The notes: a model not told the origin generated them from the letters alone. A stretch of 64,000 nt of DNA from Aquisphaera insulae (GCF_011064615.1 NZ_JAALJH010000051.1:1-64000), one strand, 5' to 3'; positions 49,818 to 59,940 are shown, counted from the first letter of the stretch. Made by a program: numbers and translations.

Positions 49818-51464
49818 ATGACCCGCCGCCAAGCTCATCACGCCTTGCTCCCACTCGCGACGTCGGTGTTGATTCTTGGCCTCGTCGGAGCCATGACAGG
49901 TCTTCGCATCTTCTCTACCCGCCACAACTTGTCGGACGACGCGACGGGAACGCTTCGGCTGGTCTCTTTCCGCCAGGACGAGGGGCCGAGCCTCGAGGGG
50001 GGCGTCGGCTGGATCAACTCCGATCCGGTCAAGCTCTCGGACCTGAAGGGGAAGGTCGTGCTCCTGGACTTCTGGACGTACTGCTGCATCAACTGCCACC
50101 ACGTCCTGCCGACCCTGGCGAAGATCGAGGAGAAGTACAAGGACGAGGTCGTGGTCATCGGCGTGCATTCCGGGAAGTTCAGCGCCGAGCGCGACGTCGA
50201 GAACATCCGCCGGAAGGTGGCCGAGTACCGGATCAAGCATCCGGTCGTCAACGACGCGAACATGGTGATCTGGGAGCGGTTCGGCGTCTCGAGCTGGCCG
50301 ACGCTCGTCCTGATCACGCCCGAAGGCAAGATCGGCGGCGCCCACGGCGGAGAGATCGCCTTCGAGGACCTGGACCAGGCGATCGGCCAGACGATCGCGC
50401 GCTACAAGGACCAGATCAACCGGAAGCGCCTGACCTTCGCACCGGAGATGGACAAGGTGGCCAAGGGGCCCCTGCTCTTCCCGGGGAAGGTCCACGCCGA
50501 CTCGAAGGGGAACCGGCTGTTCATCACGGACACCGGCCATAACCGGATCATCCAGACCGACCTGGAGGGCAAGTCCCCGCTGGTGATCGGTTCCGGGGAA
50601 GAAGGGCTGAAGGACGGCGGCTTCGGCGAGGCCCGGTTCAACCGGCCGCAGGGGACCTTCCTGTCGGGCGATCTCCTCTACGTGGCCGACACGGAGAACC
50701 ACGCGATCCGCGCCGTCGACCTGAAGGAGAAGCAGGTCCGCACGATCTCGGGGGACGGCAAGCAGGCCCCGAGGAGCCCGCTGGAGCGATATGAGGGGGC
50801 CGCCGCCGGGAGCGCACTCTCGAGCCCCTGGGACCTCATCGAGATCCCGGGCTCCCCGCTGCTCTACATCGCGATGGCCGGGCCCCATCAGATCTGGCGC
50901 CTGGATCCCGCCGCGGGGAAGATCGGCGTCTGGGCCGGATCGGGATATGAGAACATCCAGGACGGCGACCCGGAGGACGCTCGGTTCGCCCAGCCGAGCG
51001 GCCTGGCGACCGATGGCGAGCATCTGTTCGTCGCCGACTCCGAGGTCTCGGGGATCCGCACGATTTCCGGGATCGCGGCCAGGAAACCGCACGTGGGCCG
51101 GATCGTCGGCGAGGGGCTCTTCCAGTTCGGCGACGTGGACGGCCATGGGCCCAAGGTCCGGCTCCAGCATTGCCTGGGCGTGGCCTACGGCGGCGGGACG
51201 CTCTACATCGCCGACACCTACAACAACAAGATCAAGGCGTGCGACCCGAAGACCCGGATCGTGAAGACGTTCGCCGGCGACGGCAAGCCCGGCGACGCCG
51301 ACGCCCCCGCGCGTTTCTACCAGCCCGGCGGGCTGGCCGTCGCGGGCGATCGCCTCTACGTCGCCGACACCAACAATCACAAGATTCGGGTCATCGACAT
51401 CCCCACGCGGGCCGTGCGGACGCTCGCACTCGATCTGCCAGGCTCGGCCGCGGAGGGCCGATAG
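49818..51464 (+). CDS. Membrane-anchored thioredoxin-like protein with NHL propeller
   Basis: The 548-residue protein has one N-terminal transmembrane helix (about 10-28), a TlpA/redoxin-like thioredoxin domain (about 50-195) with WTYCCINCHH (Cys89, Cys90, Cys93; CxxC is 90-93), and an NHL-repeat beta-propeller (about 215-540) with repeated VADTENHAI, IADTYNNKI and VADTNNHKI motifs. The layout matches NHLRC2-like proteins found from bacteria to humans. It probably faces the periplasm as a thiol oxidoreductase whose propeller binds a partner. The ATG was chosen because it immediately precedes the membrane helix. Confidence 0.9.
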   Translation: MTRRQAHHALLPLATSVLILGLVGAMTGLRIFSTRHNLSDDATGTLRLVSFRQDEGPSLEGGVGWINSDPVKLSDLKGKVVLLDFWTYCCINCHHVLPTLAKIEEKYKDEVVVIGVHSGKFSAERDVENIRRKVAEYRIKHPVVNDANMVIWERFGVSSWPTLVLITPEGKIGGAHGGEIAFEDLDQAIGQTIARYKDQINRKRLTFAPEMDKVAKGPLLFPGKVHADSKGNRLFITDTGHNRIIQTDLEGKSPLVIGSGEEGLKDGGFGEARFNRPQGTFLSGDLLYVADTENHAIRAVDLKEKQVRTISGDGKQAPRSPLERYEGAAAGSALSSPWDLIEIPGSPLLYIAMAGPHQIWRLDPAAGKIGVWAGSGYENIQDGDPEDARFAQPSGLATDGEHLFVADSEVSGIRTISGIAARKPHVGRIVGEGLFQFGDVDGHGPKVRLQHCLGVAYGGGTLYIADTYNNKIKACDPKTRIVKTFAGDGKPGDADAPARFYQPGGLAVAGDRLYVADTNNHKIRVIDIPTRAVRTLALDLPGSAAEGR

Positions 51465-51654
51465 TCGTCGCGTGCCCCCCCCCAGAAGAGGCGCCTCCGC
51501 CCGGCGACGAGGCCAGTCGCAATCGCCTCGCCGGCTGACTTCATCCACGACGCCATTGAAATTCGCCGCCGGAAGACCTATAACACCTGACAATATCAGT
51601 TCTTGCGTTGCCCAGGTTGTTCGGCCGGAGAAGGCCGCGGGTCATGAGGGCTCG

Positions 51655-52551
51655 ATGCTCAAGACGGTCGTTGATATCGGAGTGCCGGTCCTCGCCGTGT
51701 CCGCGATGATCATCGTGGGCATGGGGCTCACGACGGCGGACTTCGGCCGGGTCGTGCTCCGGCCCCGGGCCGTGTGCGTGGCGGTCGCGGGGCAGGCCGT
51801 CTTGCTCCCGGTCCTCGGCTGGCTGCTGGCGCGCGGTCTCGGACTGCAGCCGGTGGTCGCGGCAGGGATGATGCTGGTCGCATCGTGCCCGAGCGGGGCG
51901 ATGGCCAATCTCTACGTGCATCTGGCCCGAGGCGACGTGGCCCTGGCCGTCACGCTGACGGCGGTCTCGTGCCTGGCGGCCGGGATCACCATGCCGCTGG
52001 CGCTGGCCGTCTTGCCGATCGGAGACCTTGCCGCGGCGGGGTCGGCCGTCCCGCCCGGCTTGCTGGCGGCGCAATTGATGGCCCTGCTGGTCTTGCCCGT
52101 GCTGGCGGGAATGGGCGTCCGCCGCCTGCGGCCGACCATCGCCCAGCGGTATGGCCGAATCCTTCTCCGGCTGGGGGTCGCGGCCTTGCTCATCCTGCTG
52201 GGACTGGTCCTGATGCAGGAGTCGGGGCGATTCGCCAGCTCCTTCCCCCAGATCGCTTCCGCCTCGGGGCTGCTGGCCGTCCTGGCCTTCGGAGCCGGAT
52301 GGGCGACGGGATGGGCCAGCGGCTGCGCGGCCGGGGGACGTATCGCAGTGGGAATGGCCTTCGCGGTCCGGAACGTCGGAATCGCGACGGCGGTCGCCGT
52401 CACGGTCCTCGGCCGGATCGAGTTCGCCGTCTTCGCGACCGGCTACTTCCTGGCCCAGGCCCCGATCCTGCTTCTCGGGGCCATCTGCCTGCGCCGCGCA
52501 GCATCCCTGGATCTCTACGGCGACGACATCCCGGAAGTCGCCGTCCCATGA
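51655..52551 (+). CDS. Bile acid:sodium symporter (BASS) family transporter
   Basis: The 298-residue membrane protein has about ten helices and BASS-family features: VGMGLTTADFGRVVLRPRA near the start, a LVASCPSGAMANLYVHLARG motif (the cation-binding crossover region) and a second AFAVRNVGIATAVA crossover. Substrates in bacteria range from bile acids to pantoate and arsenite, and none can be assigned here. GAGGGC nine bases before the ATG supports the start. The following gene may begin in its last codons. Confidence 0.85.
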   Translation: MLKTVVDIGVPVLAVSAMIIVGMGLTTADFGRVVLRPRAVCVAVAGQAVLLPVLGWLLARGLGLQPVVAAGMMLVASCPSGAMANLYVHLARGDVALAVTLTAVSCLAAGITMPLALAVLPIGDLAAAGSAVPPGLLAAQLMALLVLPVLAGMGVRRLRPTIAQRYGRILLRLGVAALLILLGLVLMQESGRFASSFPQIASASGLLAVLAFGAGWATGWASGCAAGGRIAVGMAFAVRNVGIATAVAVTVLGRIEFAVFATGYFLAQAPILLLGAICLRRAASLDLYGDDIPEVAVP

Positions 52552-52628
52552 ATCACCCCGACGGTGAATCCGGCGTCGAAGCCGCCGCAAGATCTTCGGC
52601 CCTGTCTCCCCACCAAGAGGAACTGTCC

Positions 52629-54044
52629 GTGAATACGCAGACGACGAAGCTGGCTGTACTCGGGATCGGGCTGATCGCCATCGCGAGCGCATCGACGGTC
52701 GCCCGTGCCCAGGTTGACGAGGCGCGGTCCTCCGAGATCGGCATCGAGGCCTACGTCTACGGCTACCCCCTGGTCACGATGGAGTTCACCCGGCGGGTGA
52801 TGACCAACGTCGCCGTGGCGGCGGACCATCACGCCCCGATGGGCCAGTTCTACCTGTCCCGCACGTATCCGGACGCGAAGTTCCGCGACGTGACCGCACC
52901 CAACGCCGATACGCTCTACTCGACCGCCTGGCTGGACCTCGGCAAGGAGCCCTACGTCCTGAGCCTGCCGGACATGGGCGATCGCTACTTCCTCATGCCA
53001 ATGCTCAGCGGCTGGACGGACGTCTTCGAGGTCCCCGGCACGCGAACCACGGGCAACAAGGCCCAGGCCTACGCGATCACCGGACCGGGCTGGAAGGGTG
53101 AGCTGCCCGAGGGCGTGAAGGAGCTGAAGGCCCCGACAGACCTGGTCTGGATCCTCGGCCGCACCTACTGCACGGGCACCCCGGCCGACTACGAGGCGTG
53201 CCACGCGGTGATGAACAAGTACGACCTCCGGCCGCTCAGCGCCTACGGCAAGCCGTACACTCCGCCGGCCGGGTCGGTCGATCCGGCCGTCGACATGAAG
53301 ACGGCGGTCCGGGAACAGGTCCACAAGCTCGACGCCGGCGCGTACTTCAAGCTGCTGGCGACCCTCCTGAAGGCCAACCCGCCGGCACGGGAGGACGCCC
53401 CCATCGTCGAGAAGCTGGCGACGCTCGGGATCGTTCCCGGGAAGGACTTCGACGTCTCGAGCCTGGATCCCGCCGTCGCCAGGGGGCTGGCCCAGGTGCC
53501 CCGGGCGGGCCAGGCGCGGATCATGTCTCAGTTCCAGAAGAGTGGCACGCTCGAGAACGGCTGGATGTTCGCGACCAGGACCGGGATATACGGGACCGAC
53601 TACCTGCAACGGGCCTTGATCACCGCCATCGGCCTCGGGGCCAACCGGCCGCAGGACGCCGTCTATCCCACCTCGACGACCGACTCCGCCGGCAAGAAGT
53701 ACAGCGGCGCCAACACGTACACGGTGCATTTCCCGAAGGGTCAGACTCCCCCGGTCCACGCCTTCTGGTCGATCACCATGTACGACGCGGACTACTTCTT
53801 CGTCGACAATCCGTTGAACAGGTACACGGTCAGCCCGCGAAACGAACTGAAATACAACCAGGACGGCTCGCTGGATCTCATCATTCAGAACGAGTCACCC
53901 GGCGCCGACAGGGAGGCAAACTGGCTCCCCGCCCCCAAGGGAGAGTTCGTCCTGATGATGCGGTTGTACTGGCCCAGGGTGGAAAGCCCGTCGATCATCG
54001 ACGGCTCGTGGAAGCTGCCGGCGGTGAAGTTGGAGGAGAAGTGA
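52629..54044 (+). CDS. Secreted DUF1254/DUF1214 protein
   Basis: The 471-residue protein has a signal peptide (about 1-28, ending VARAQ). A DUF1254 domain follows (about 35-170, EAYVYGYPLVTMEFTRR, VTAPNADTLYSTAWLD), then a C-terminal DUF1214 domain (about 350-465, YTVHFPKGQTPPVHAFWSI and RYTVSP). The function of this common pairing is not established. The GTG at 52629 is favoured because AGAGGAAC precedes it and the signal peptide starts there. ATG 52548, overlapping the transporter's stop, would add 27 residues before the signal. It ends 19 bp from the convergent Hsp70 gene. Confidence 0.9.
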   Translation: MNTQTTKLAVLGIGLIAIASASTVARAQVDEARSSEIGIEAYVYGYPLVTMEFTRRVMTNVAVAADHHAPMGQFYLSRTYPDAKFRDVTAPNADTLYSTAWLDLGKEPYVLSLPDMGDRYFLMPMLSGWTDVFEVPGTRTTGNKAQAYAITGPGWKGELPEGVKELKAPTDLVWILGRTYCTGTPADYEACHAVMNKYDLRPLSAYGKPYTPPAGSVDPAVDMKTAVREQVHKLDAGAYFKLLATLLKANPPAREDAPIVEKLATLGIVPGKDFDVSSLDPAVARGLAQVPRAGQARIMSQFQKSGTLENGWMFATRTGIYGTDYLQRALITAIGLGANRPQDAVYPTSTTDSAGKKYSGANTYTVHFPKGQTPPVHAFWSITMYDADYFFVDNPLNRYTVSPRNELKYNQDGSLDLIIQNESPGADREANWLPAPKGEFVLMMRLYWPRVESPSIIDGSWKLPAVKLEEK

Positions 54045-54063
54045 TCCGCGGCCCGCTCCGCAA

Positions 54064-56952
54064 CTAGGCCTCGCCCGCCGCCTCATCCCTTCGAATCCTG
54101 AGGCCGACGGGCAGGCTGTCCCCGAGGGCCTGGCCCTGCTGCGAGGCGCCGAGCTCGACGAACTCGCGGACCGGGCGCACGTCCGCGTCCTCGGCCCCGA
54201 GTTGCTCCAGGCGGGCGACGACCTGCTCGCGGAGGGAATCGGAGACGTCCCGGGATCGGTCGCCGGAGAACCGCGCGATCTGGGCGAGGGCGAACAGGCC
54301 GTCCGTCGTCTCCCGGCCCGGTGCGAACGTCCGTTGCAGCAGCCCCTCGAGCCATCGCTCCGCGGCCTCCCGGTGGACGACGGTGTTCGCCGGGCCGTAG
54401 AGCGGCACCCGGGCGCCGAGCCGGCCCAGGCACCAGAGCACGTGACCGGGCAACGGCGATCGCGAGAGGTCCTTCACGAGCGCCCCGCCCAGCGCCTCCT
54501 TGACCTCGGCTTCGAGGCGTTCCAGGCTGGCGGCCACCCGCCACATCTCGGCGAGCTCGTGAGTTTCCGGCTTCGGGCGGGCGGCCTTCTTCGAGGGGCT
54601 CGTCCCCTTCTGGGGAAGGAGGAACGGAGAAACCCGACGGTAGATCTCGTCGTGATGCTGGCGGCCCAGGCCCGCGGCGACCCGGCGCCAGAGGATCCAC
54701 CATTCGGCCCAGCACTGGACGTCCTTGGTGTGCTTGACCCCCTGGTGGAAGACGGGCCAGAGGGCCTTCATGCGGACGTCGTCGAGCGGATAGCCTCGCC
54801 CCGGGCGGAGGCTGAAGCCGGCGAGGTTGAACCAGCGGGATTCATGCTGGGGGCTCTTGTTGCGGGCCTCGGCCCGGTCGCGGACCGTGTCCCACCAGGC
54901 GCGGAGGGCCGACGGCGGCCACTTGTCGCGGGGGACGTCCAGCCGCTCCTCGAGCCGCTTCACCAGCCGGGACGGGCCGATATCGGAGCTGGCCGCGGAG
55001 GCCGGTGCCTCGAAGGCGTCGCGGATGGCGGCGATGGCGGCGTCGAGCTCGGACTGCTCGATGATCACCCGGTCCGTCTCCTCGTCGGCGACGGTCGCCC
55101 GCGACGACGGCTCGGCGGCCGGCCCGCGGAGCTGGATCTGGAGCCGCCAGCGGCGGTCGTCGGTCCGGGACTGGCACCAGAGTTCGATCGTCCCGACCTC
55201 GGTCACGCGCGCGGCCAGGCTCACGGGGACGCGCTCGGCCTTCGCCTTGCGGCCGACCCGCATCAAGCTCTGGAGCGGAGGCAAGGGGCGGACCGAGTCC
55301 GGATCCTCGGCGACGAGGTCCCCGGGGCGGTCGTCGGGCCGGACGGAGCTGCTCGCCAGCGGGAAGAGGACGGGCTGGCCCATGAGGAGGTCGAAATCGT
55401 GGCCGGCGATCGTCAGCTCGTCCCCCTCCTGCGCATCGCGCGGGACGACGCACATCCAGGGGCGATCCGAATGGCCGGTGTCGAGGCCGACGTAGAACGA
55501 TCGGGCCGTGCCGCCGCCGATCCGGATCCCGCCGCCGCGGCGGACGACCCCGAAATAGGCCGCCCCCTGGGCGACCGCCAGGTCCAAAGAGACGTTCGTC
55601 AGCACCCGCGGGGCATACGCCGGCCCCGGATCGTCGGGGAACCACGAGGCGATGACCTCGACGATCCGATCGCGGACGATGCCCGGCGTCAACGCCCCGC
55701 CGTTGAACAGGATCGCGTCCGGCCGCGCCGGGCGGTCGTCGGGCTGATGGCCCCCCTGCCCGATCGCCTCGGCCCGATGCCGCCGCAGGAACGCCGCCAC
55801 GTGCCGAGGCACGGCCGGATCGGCCACGAATGGCAGCCCGAACTCCTGGAGTCCGGACCGGGCCCCCCTCCCCGGCTCCTCGCCGCGGGCGACCGCGGGG
55901 AAGAAGCCTTCCAGGGCAACCGCGCGGACCTCCTCGCGGGTCAGCTCGGACTGGATGCTGCCGCCGATGATCCGCGAGCCGCGGCCGGCGATCGTGACCG
56001 GCCAGCGGTCGGGCGTCGCCCCCGCCCCGCCGCCGCTGCCGTCCCCCAGGAGCTTCTCCTTGGCGGTCCGGCAGGCGAATCGGAGGGCGCTCCACTGCTC
56101 GGTGTCGAGCCGCGTCCCGCCCAGCTTCTTCTCGACGTGATGGGCCAGGGCGAGGTCGATGTTGTCGCCGCCGAGCATGAGGTGATCGCCGACGGCCACG
56201 CGGCGAAATCCCGGGCCGGTGGGGGTCTCGACCACGGTGATCAGGCTGAAGTCCGTCGTGCCGCCGCCGATGTCGCAGACCAGGATCAGCTCGCCCGCGC
56301 GGACCTCTCGCTGCCAGCGGTCCTGGTGCGAGACGATCCAGCAGTAGAAGGCCGCCTGGGGCTCCTCCAGGAGCGTGATCGAGGTCAGCCCGGCCCGCTT
56401 CGCGGACGCCACCGTCAGCTCGCGGGCCGCCTCGTCGAACGAGGCCGGGACGGTGAGGATCACCTCCTGCTGCTCGAGCGTCCGCGTCGGATCGTCCTTC
56501 GCGAAGGTGAAGTTCCACGCGTCCCTGATGTGCGCCAGGTAGGCCGCGGAGGCGTCCACCGGCGAGACCTTGCGGACCTCCGGCGGCGAGCCCCAGGGGA
56601 GGATCTCCGCCTCGCGATCCACGCCGCCGTGGCAGAGCCAGCTCTTGGCGCTGCTGACCAGCCGCGATGGGACGCGGGCGCCCTGGATCCGGGCGTATTC
56701 GCCGATGAGCCGATCGCCCCCCTCACTCCACGGCAGATGGGCCGCGCCCGGCGGCAGCTCCGGCCCCCCCGCGAGGTACAGGAACGACGGCAGCATGCTC
56801 CGAGGCGCCGTCTCGCCCGGCGCCACGAGCTGGGGCACGTCGAACATCCGGATGTCGGCGGACGGCCGCTCGCGCCCCTTCGTGTCGACGTAGGCCACCG
56901 CGCAGTTCGTGGTGCCGAGGTCAATCCCCACAAGATACCTGGATCGTGACAT
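54064..56952 (-). CDS. Hsp70-family protein with long DUF3731-type C-terminus
   Basis: The 962-residue DnaK relative has an actin-like ATPase domain: phosphate-1 loop VGIDLGTTNCAVAY, phosphate-2 CDIGGGTTDFSL and GGDNIDLALAHHV. In place of a standard peptide-binding domain, a short beta region leads to a long helical C-terminus with FNLAGFSLRPGRGYPLDDVR and WAEWWILWRRVAAGL, matching DUF3731 (DnaK-related). It probably handles clients other than DnaK's and has no DnaJ or GrpE gene nearby. The EcsC gene lies 90 bp upstream on the same strand. Start MSRSRYLVG begins the ATPase fold. Confidence 0.92.
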   Translation of the reverse strand: MSRSRYLVGIDLGTTNCAVAYVDTKGRERPSADIRMFDVPQLVAPGETAPRSMLPSFLYLAGGPELPPGAAHLPWSEGGDRLIGEYARIQGARVPSRLVSSAKSWLCHGGVDREAEILPWGSPPEVRKVSPVDASAAYLAHIRDAWNFTFAKDDPTRTLEQQEVILTVPASFDEAARELTVASAKRAGLTSITLLEEPQAAFYCWIVSHQDRWQREVRAGELILVCDIGGGTTDFSLITVVETPTGPGFRRVAVGDHLMLGGDNIDLALAHHVEKKLGGTRLDTEQWSALRFACRTAKEKLLGDGSGGGAGATPDRWPVTIAGRGSRIIGGSIQSELTREEVRAVALEGFFPAVARGEEPGRGARSGLQEFGLPFVADPAVPRHVAAFLRRHRAEAIGQGGHQPDDRPARPDAILFNGGALTPGIVRDRIVEVIASWFPDDPGPAYAPRVLTNVSLDLAVAQGAAYFGVVRRGGGIRIGGGTARSFYVGLDTGHSDRPWMCVVPRDAQEGDELTIAGHDFDLLMGQPVLFPLASSSVRPDDRPGDLVAEDPDSVRPLPPLQSLMRVGRKAKAERVPVSLAARVTEVGTIELWCQSRTDDRRWRLQIQLRGPAAEPSSRATVADEETDRVIIEQSELDAAIAAIRDAFEAPASAASSDIGPSRLVKRLEERLDVPRDKWPPSALRAWWDTVRDRAEARNKSPQHESRWFNLAGFSLRPGRGYPLDDVRMKALWPVFHQGVKHTKDVQCWAEWWILWRRVAAGLGRQHHDEIYRRVSPFLLPQKGTSPSKKAARPKPETHELAEMWRVAASLERLEAEVKEALGGALVKDLSRSPLPGHVLWCLGRLGARVPLYGPANTVVHREAAERWLEGLLQRTFAPGRETTDGLFALAQIARFSGDRSRDVSDSLREQVVARLEQLGAEDADVRPVREFVELGASQQGQALGDSLPVGLRIRRDEAAGEA

Positions 56953-57042
56953 TCCGCGTTTCCCAAGCCGAGCGACCACGCCAACCGACAATCGAACCAT
57001 CATACGGCCGGCGCGGTCCGGCGGGAACGCGGCCGCCCGCGA

Positions 57043-58107
57043 TCAGTGGGCGCCGCGGGCGAATCGCTCGACAACGGCGGTCGCGATCGTCGCGGCCCGA
57101 AACGTGTCCGTGTCTCGGCGGGCGGCCCGCGAACCGTCCGCCAGCCCCTCCGTAGCCGGCGACGGGAGGACGGCGGCGCCGGCCCTCGCCAGCAGGGCGG
57201 CCGGGAAGACGAGGCCGAAGCCCACGACGTAGCCCGACGAGTAGACGGCCCGCGAGACGCGCTCGCGGAGCGGGATCGCGGGGAGTGTCTCCGCGGGAGC
57301 GATCTCGTCGACCTTGGCGTGCTCGCGCAGCCAGCGTTCCTGGAAGGTCCGCTGGGCAGCCTCCTCCACCCCGGACAGGAACTCGTTGTCGAGGACCACG
57401 CCGAGTGCCGCGCCCAGGAAGGGGATCCCCTCGCCGATCTTCTGCTCGACGAGCGACGAGGCCACCTGCTCGGCGAAATCCCCCGCAAGCTCGCACTCGA
57501 TCCGAGGCTCGGCGATCGTCTCGAGGTCCCGCTCGTCTTCTTCGGGACAGTCCTTCTCCTCGATCTCCCGGATCAACCGGCGGGCCTTCAGGCGTTCCTC
57601 GGGATCGGCCAGGAGCGACAGGCCGATGATCGCGAGGATCAGCGTCTGCGACGTCGAGGCGTCGAGCTCGTATCCGTAGCAGGCCGCCACGCGGTGGACC
57701 GTGCGGAGCGACAGGAGGATCTCCGCGGGAAGCTCCATCAGCTCCGTGGCCAGGCCCCCCGCCCCCGCCAGCAGGCTCTCCGAGGTGATCAGCTCGCGGC
57801 CCAGGTTCCGGACCCGCACGACCAGGCCATCGCACCTTTCAAGGGGGCCGTCGCGGAGCTGGCCGATGTCCTCCAGCCCGAGCACCCGGCGGAACCTGTC
57901 CCGCCCGCGCTCCCAGTCCGCGGCCCGGTAGACCCTGCTGAAGAGGTCGCTCGCCTTCTCCGCCGGCAGGAACTTCGTGAGCAGGTGGTCCAGCGGCCAC
58001 TTCACCGACTCGGCCGCCCGACGGATGAGGCCGGGCCGGCGGGCCTTCCACGCCGCGATCTCGGCGACCTGACCGGCCTCGTACGACGTCAAGGGGCTCT
58101 TTTCCAC
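57043..58107 (-). CDS. EcsC-family protein
   Basis: The 354-residue protein matches EcsC: an N-terminal YEAGQVAEIAAWKARRP, a central stretch ELMELPAEILLSLRTVHRVA followed by CYGYELD, and a Gly/Ala-rich C-terminal region (EGIPFLGAALGVVLDNEFL, SSGYVVGFGLVFPAALLA). EcsC was named from the Bacillus ecsABC cluster but its biochemical role is unknown; amphipathic or membrane-associated helices are typical. It lies 33 bp after the SGNH gene and 90 bp before the Hsp70 gene, all on one strand, so the three probably form an operon. Confidence 0.88.
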   Translation of the reverse strand: MEKSPLTSYEAGQVAEIAAWKARRPGLIRRAAESVKWPLDHLLTKFLPAEKASDLFSRVYRAADWERGRDRFRRVLGLEDIGQLRDGPLERCDGLVVRVRNLGRELITSESLLAGAGGLATELMELPAEILLSLRTVHRVAACYGYELDASTSQTLILAIIGLSLLADPEERLKARRLIREIEEKDCPEEDERDLETIAEPRIECELAGDFAEQVASSLVEQKIGEGIPFLGAALGVVLDNEFLSGVEEAAQRTFQERWLREHAKVDEIAPAETLPAIPLRERVSRAVYSSGYVVGFGLVFPAALLARAGAAVLPSPATEGLADGSRAARRDTDTFRAATIATAVVERFARGAH

Positions 58108-58140
58108 GGTGGGGGTCTCTCGCGATGAAGAGGGGACGGA

Positions 58141-59940
58141 TCAGTCCTCTGTCCTCCCCATCACGGCCGCCGCGGGGATAATGGCCGCTTCGGGGACGAT
58201 CGGGACGGGAGGCGGCACGCCGATGTTCGGCAGGCCCGTGGACTGGGGACTCCCCCCGGCCTTGATCTTCTCGAGCGCCTTGCCGAACGCGTCCCTCTTG
58301 GCCGCCCGTTCCGAGGAATCGTAGCGCACGCCGTCCGTCAGGTCATAGAACATGATGCCAAAGTTGCACACCTTTTCCCAGGACCAGGGCGTCAGCCGGA
58401 AGTGCGCGGCGACGGCCGCCGGGTCGATCACCGGGACGGGGGTGCCGGCCGGCCAACCCAGGGCGGAGCGATCGCGGATCACCTGGAGGACCTGCTGGAC
58501 CAGGGCGATCTGGCCGCGGAGGGCCGGGTGCAGGCCGTCGTGGAAGAGATGATCGTCGAGCAGTCCATGCTCGCCGACCGCGTGGAAGACCGATTGCGCA
58601 TCGATCAGGGAGCAGCCATGTCGGGCCGCGACCCGACGGTAGGCGTGCTGGAACTCGGTCGGCAACCGCTGGGGGTAGCCGTCCAGGTCGCGGGCCGCCA
58701 GCGCGTGCTGGTAGGCCCCCTCCCATTCGCCCGCCTTCTCGAGCAATCGCGCCAGTCGATGTTGGGCCTCGGCGAAGCCCGGCTGCCGGGCGACCAGGGC
58801 CTCGTATCGCTTGCGGGCCCCCTCCGGATCGCTCGCCTCGAGACTCCGGATCGACAGGAACTCGCGGGCGATCGCGGCCCGCTCGGAGGCGGTCGTCTCG
58901 GGGGGAAGATAGGAGCGGTTCGGCTCGTAGTCCAGGTCGTTGCCGGCCGGCGCGATCAGGATCGGGAGGGTGCCGATCCGCCCCGCGAACGCGACGATGG
59001 CCTCGAGTCGGCGTTCGAAGTCGCCGAGGATCGCCCGGTACTCGCCCGGCGTGAACGCCGGCACATCGATCAGGTTGCGATAGCCGCCGCGCGGGGGCGG
59101 CAGGGCGATGCGGCACTTGTCGGCCTCGTCCCGGATCAGGCGGACGACGGCCGAGCACCGCGGGCCCAGGGCCACGATCCGCTGCCAGAGCGAGGGGACC
59201 TTCGCGTCGAGATAATGATCGACCTCGCGCGACCAGGCGAGCCTCGCGGAGAATTCATTGTGGCCGGCGAAAACGATCAGCACGTCGGGCCGCCGCTTCA
59301 GCCTCGTCAGGGCCCGGTGCTGCTGGGCCAGGGTCTGGCCCGACTCGGCGAGGATGGTGCAATGAAACCGCCGGCCGGGCATGAGCTCCTCGAGCTGCCA
59401 CGCGATCATGTTGCCGGGCGAGAGCCACCAGTCATAGGGCACCCCCGCCGCGCTCGATTCGCCGAGGATCACGATCTCCGCGGCCGCCCCCGGATCGGGG
59501 CCGGGGAGTGTTGTCGGCAAGCGGACCTCGTCCGCCCGTTCGAGCGTTAATGCCTGGTCGGAACCCATCCGAGACGACGACGCCTCCGGGATTCGGTTGG
59601 CCGCGGCCGAGCTCGGCCGCCAGGCCGCGGCGACGGCCTCTCCGACCAGGAACGCGAACAGGAGAGAGGAGGCCAGGAGGAAGCCTCGCGCCAACCATTG
59701 CCACTGTCGCCGCCGTTTCCGAGCCCGGTAGACGCCCGCCCCGAAGCCCGCTGCGGCCGCCAGGAGCGTCAGCGCGAGGACCGAATAGACGATCTCAAGG
59801 CCGATAAGGAAGGCGAGCCGGAGTTGCCAGGACTGCCTCGGCGAAATCCGATCGCCGAGCCGGTGGCACGCCGCGACGACCAGGACGATGAGGAGCGCAA
59901 TCGAGGCACCAAGGATCGCCAGACGAACCAGTCTCGCCAT
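58141..59940 (-). CDS. Membrane-anchored SGNH hydrolase with TPR insert
   Basis: The 599-residue protein has three hydrophobic helices in the first 100 residues, then an SGNH domain: block I ILGESSAAGVPYD (Ser in GESSA), block III FAGHNEF (Asn), block V FHDGLHPAL (Asp, His). Between blocks III and V lies a TPR-like insert (ARQPGFAEAQHRLARLLEKA). The C-terminus has a conserved-looking WSWEKVCNFGIMFYDL and a Pro-rich tail. The pattern is near AlgX/AlgJ-like acyl-transfer or esterase proteins of the envelope. ATG 59940 is preferred over a TTG at 59952. It is probably the first gene of the operon with EcsC and Hsp70. Confidence 0.88.
   Translation of the reverse strand: MARLVRLAILGASIALLIVLVVAACHRLGDRISPRQSWQLRLAFLIGLEIVYSVLALTLLAAAAGFGAGVYRARKRRRQWQWLARGFLLASSLLFAFLVGEAVAAAWRPSSAAANRIPEASSSRMGSDQALTLERADEVRLPTTLPGPDPGAAAEIVILGESSAAGVPYDWWLSPGNMIAWQLEELMPGRRFHCTILAESGQTLAQQHRALTRLKRRPDVLIVFAGHNEFSARLAWSREVDHYLDAKVPSLWQRIVALGPRCSAVVRLIRDEADKCRIALPPPRGGYRNLIDVPAFTPGEYRAILGDFERRLEAIVAFAGRIGTLPILIAPAGNDLDYEPNRSYLPPETTASERAAIAREFLSIRSLEASDPEGARKRYEALVARQPGFAEAQHRLARLLEKAGEWEGAYQHALAARDLDGYPQRLPTEFQHAYRRVAARHGCSLIDAQSVFHAVGEHGLLDDHLFHDGLHPALRGQIALVQQVLQVIRDRSALGWPAGTPVPVIDPAAVAAHFRLTPWSWEKVCNFGIMFYDLTDGVRYDSSERAAKRDAFGKALEKIKAGGSPQSTGLPNIGVPPPVPIVPEAAIIPAAAVMGRTED

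Noticed and set aside
54202..56949. Very long open frame antisense to the Hsp70 gene (similar ones oppose the SEC-C, GT39 and phosphorylase genes)
   Set aside because: High GC with strong third-position bias keeps antisense frames open. Their translations are Arg/Gly/Pro/Leu-rich with no domain, while the opposite strand has clear motifs.
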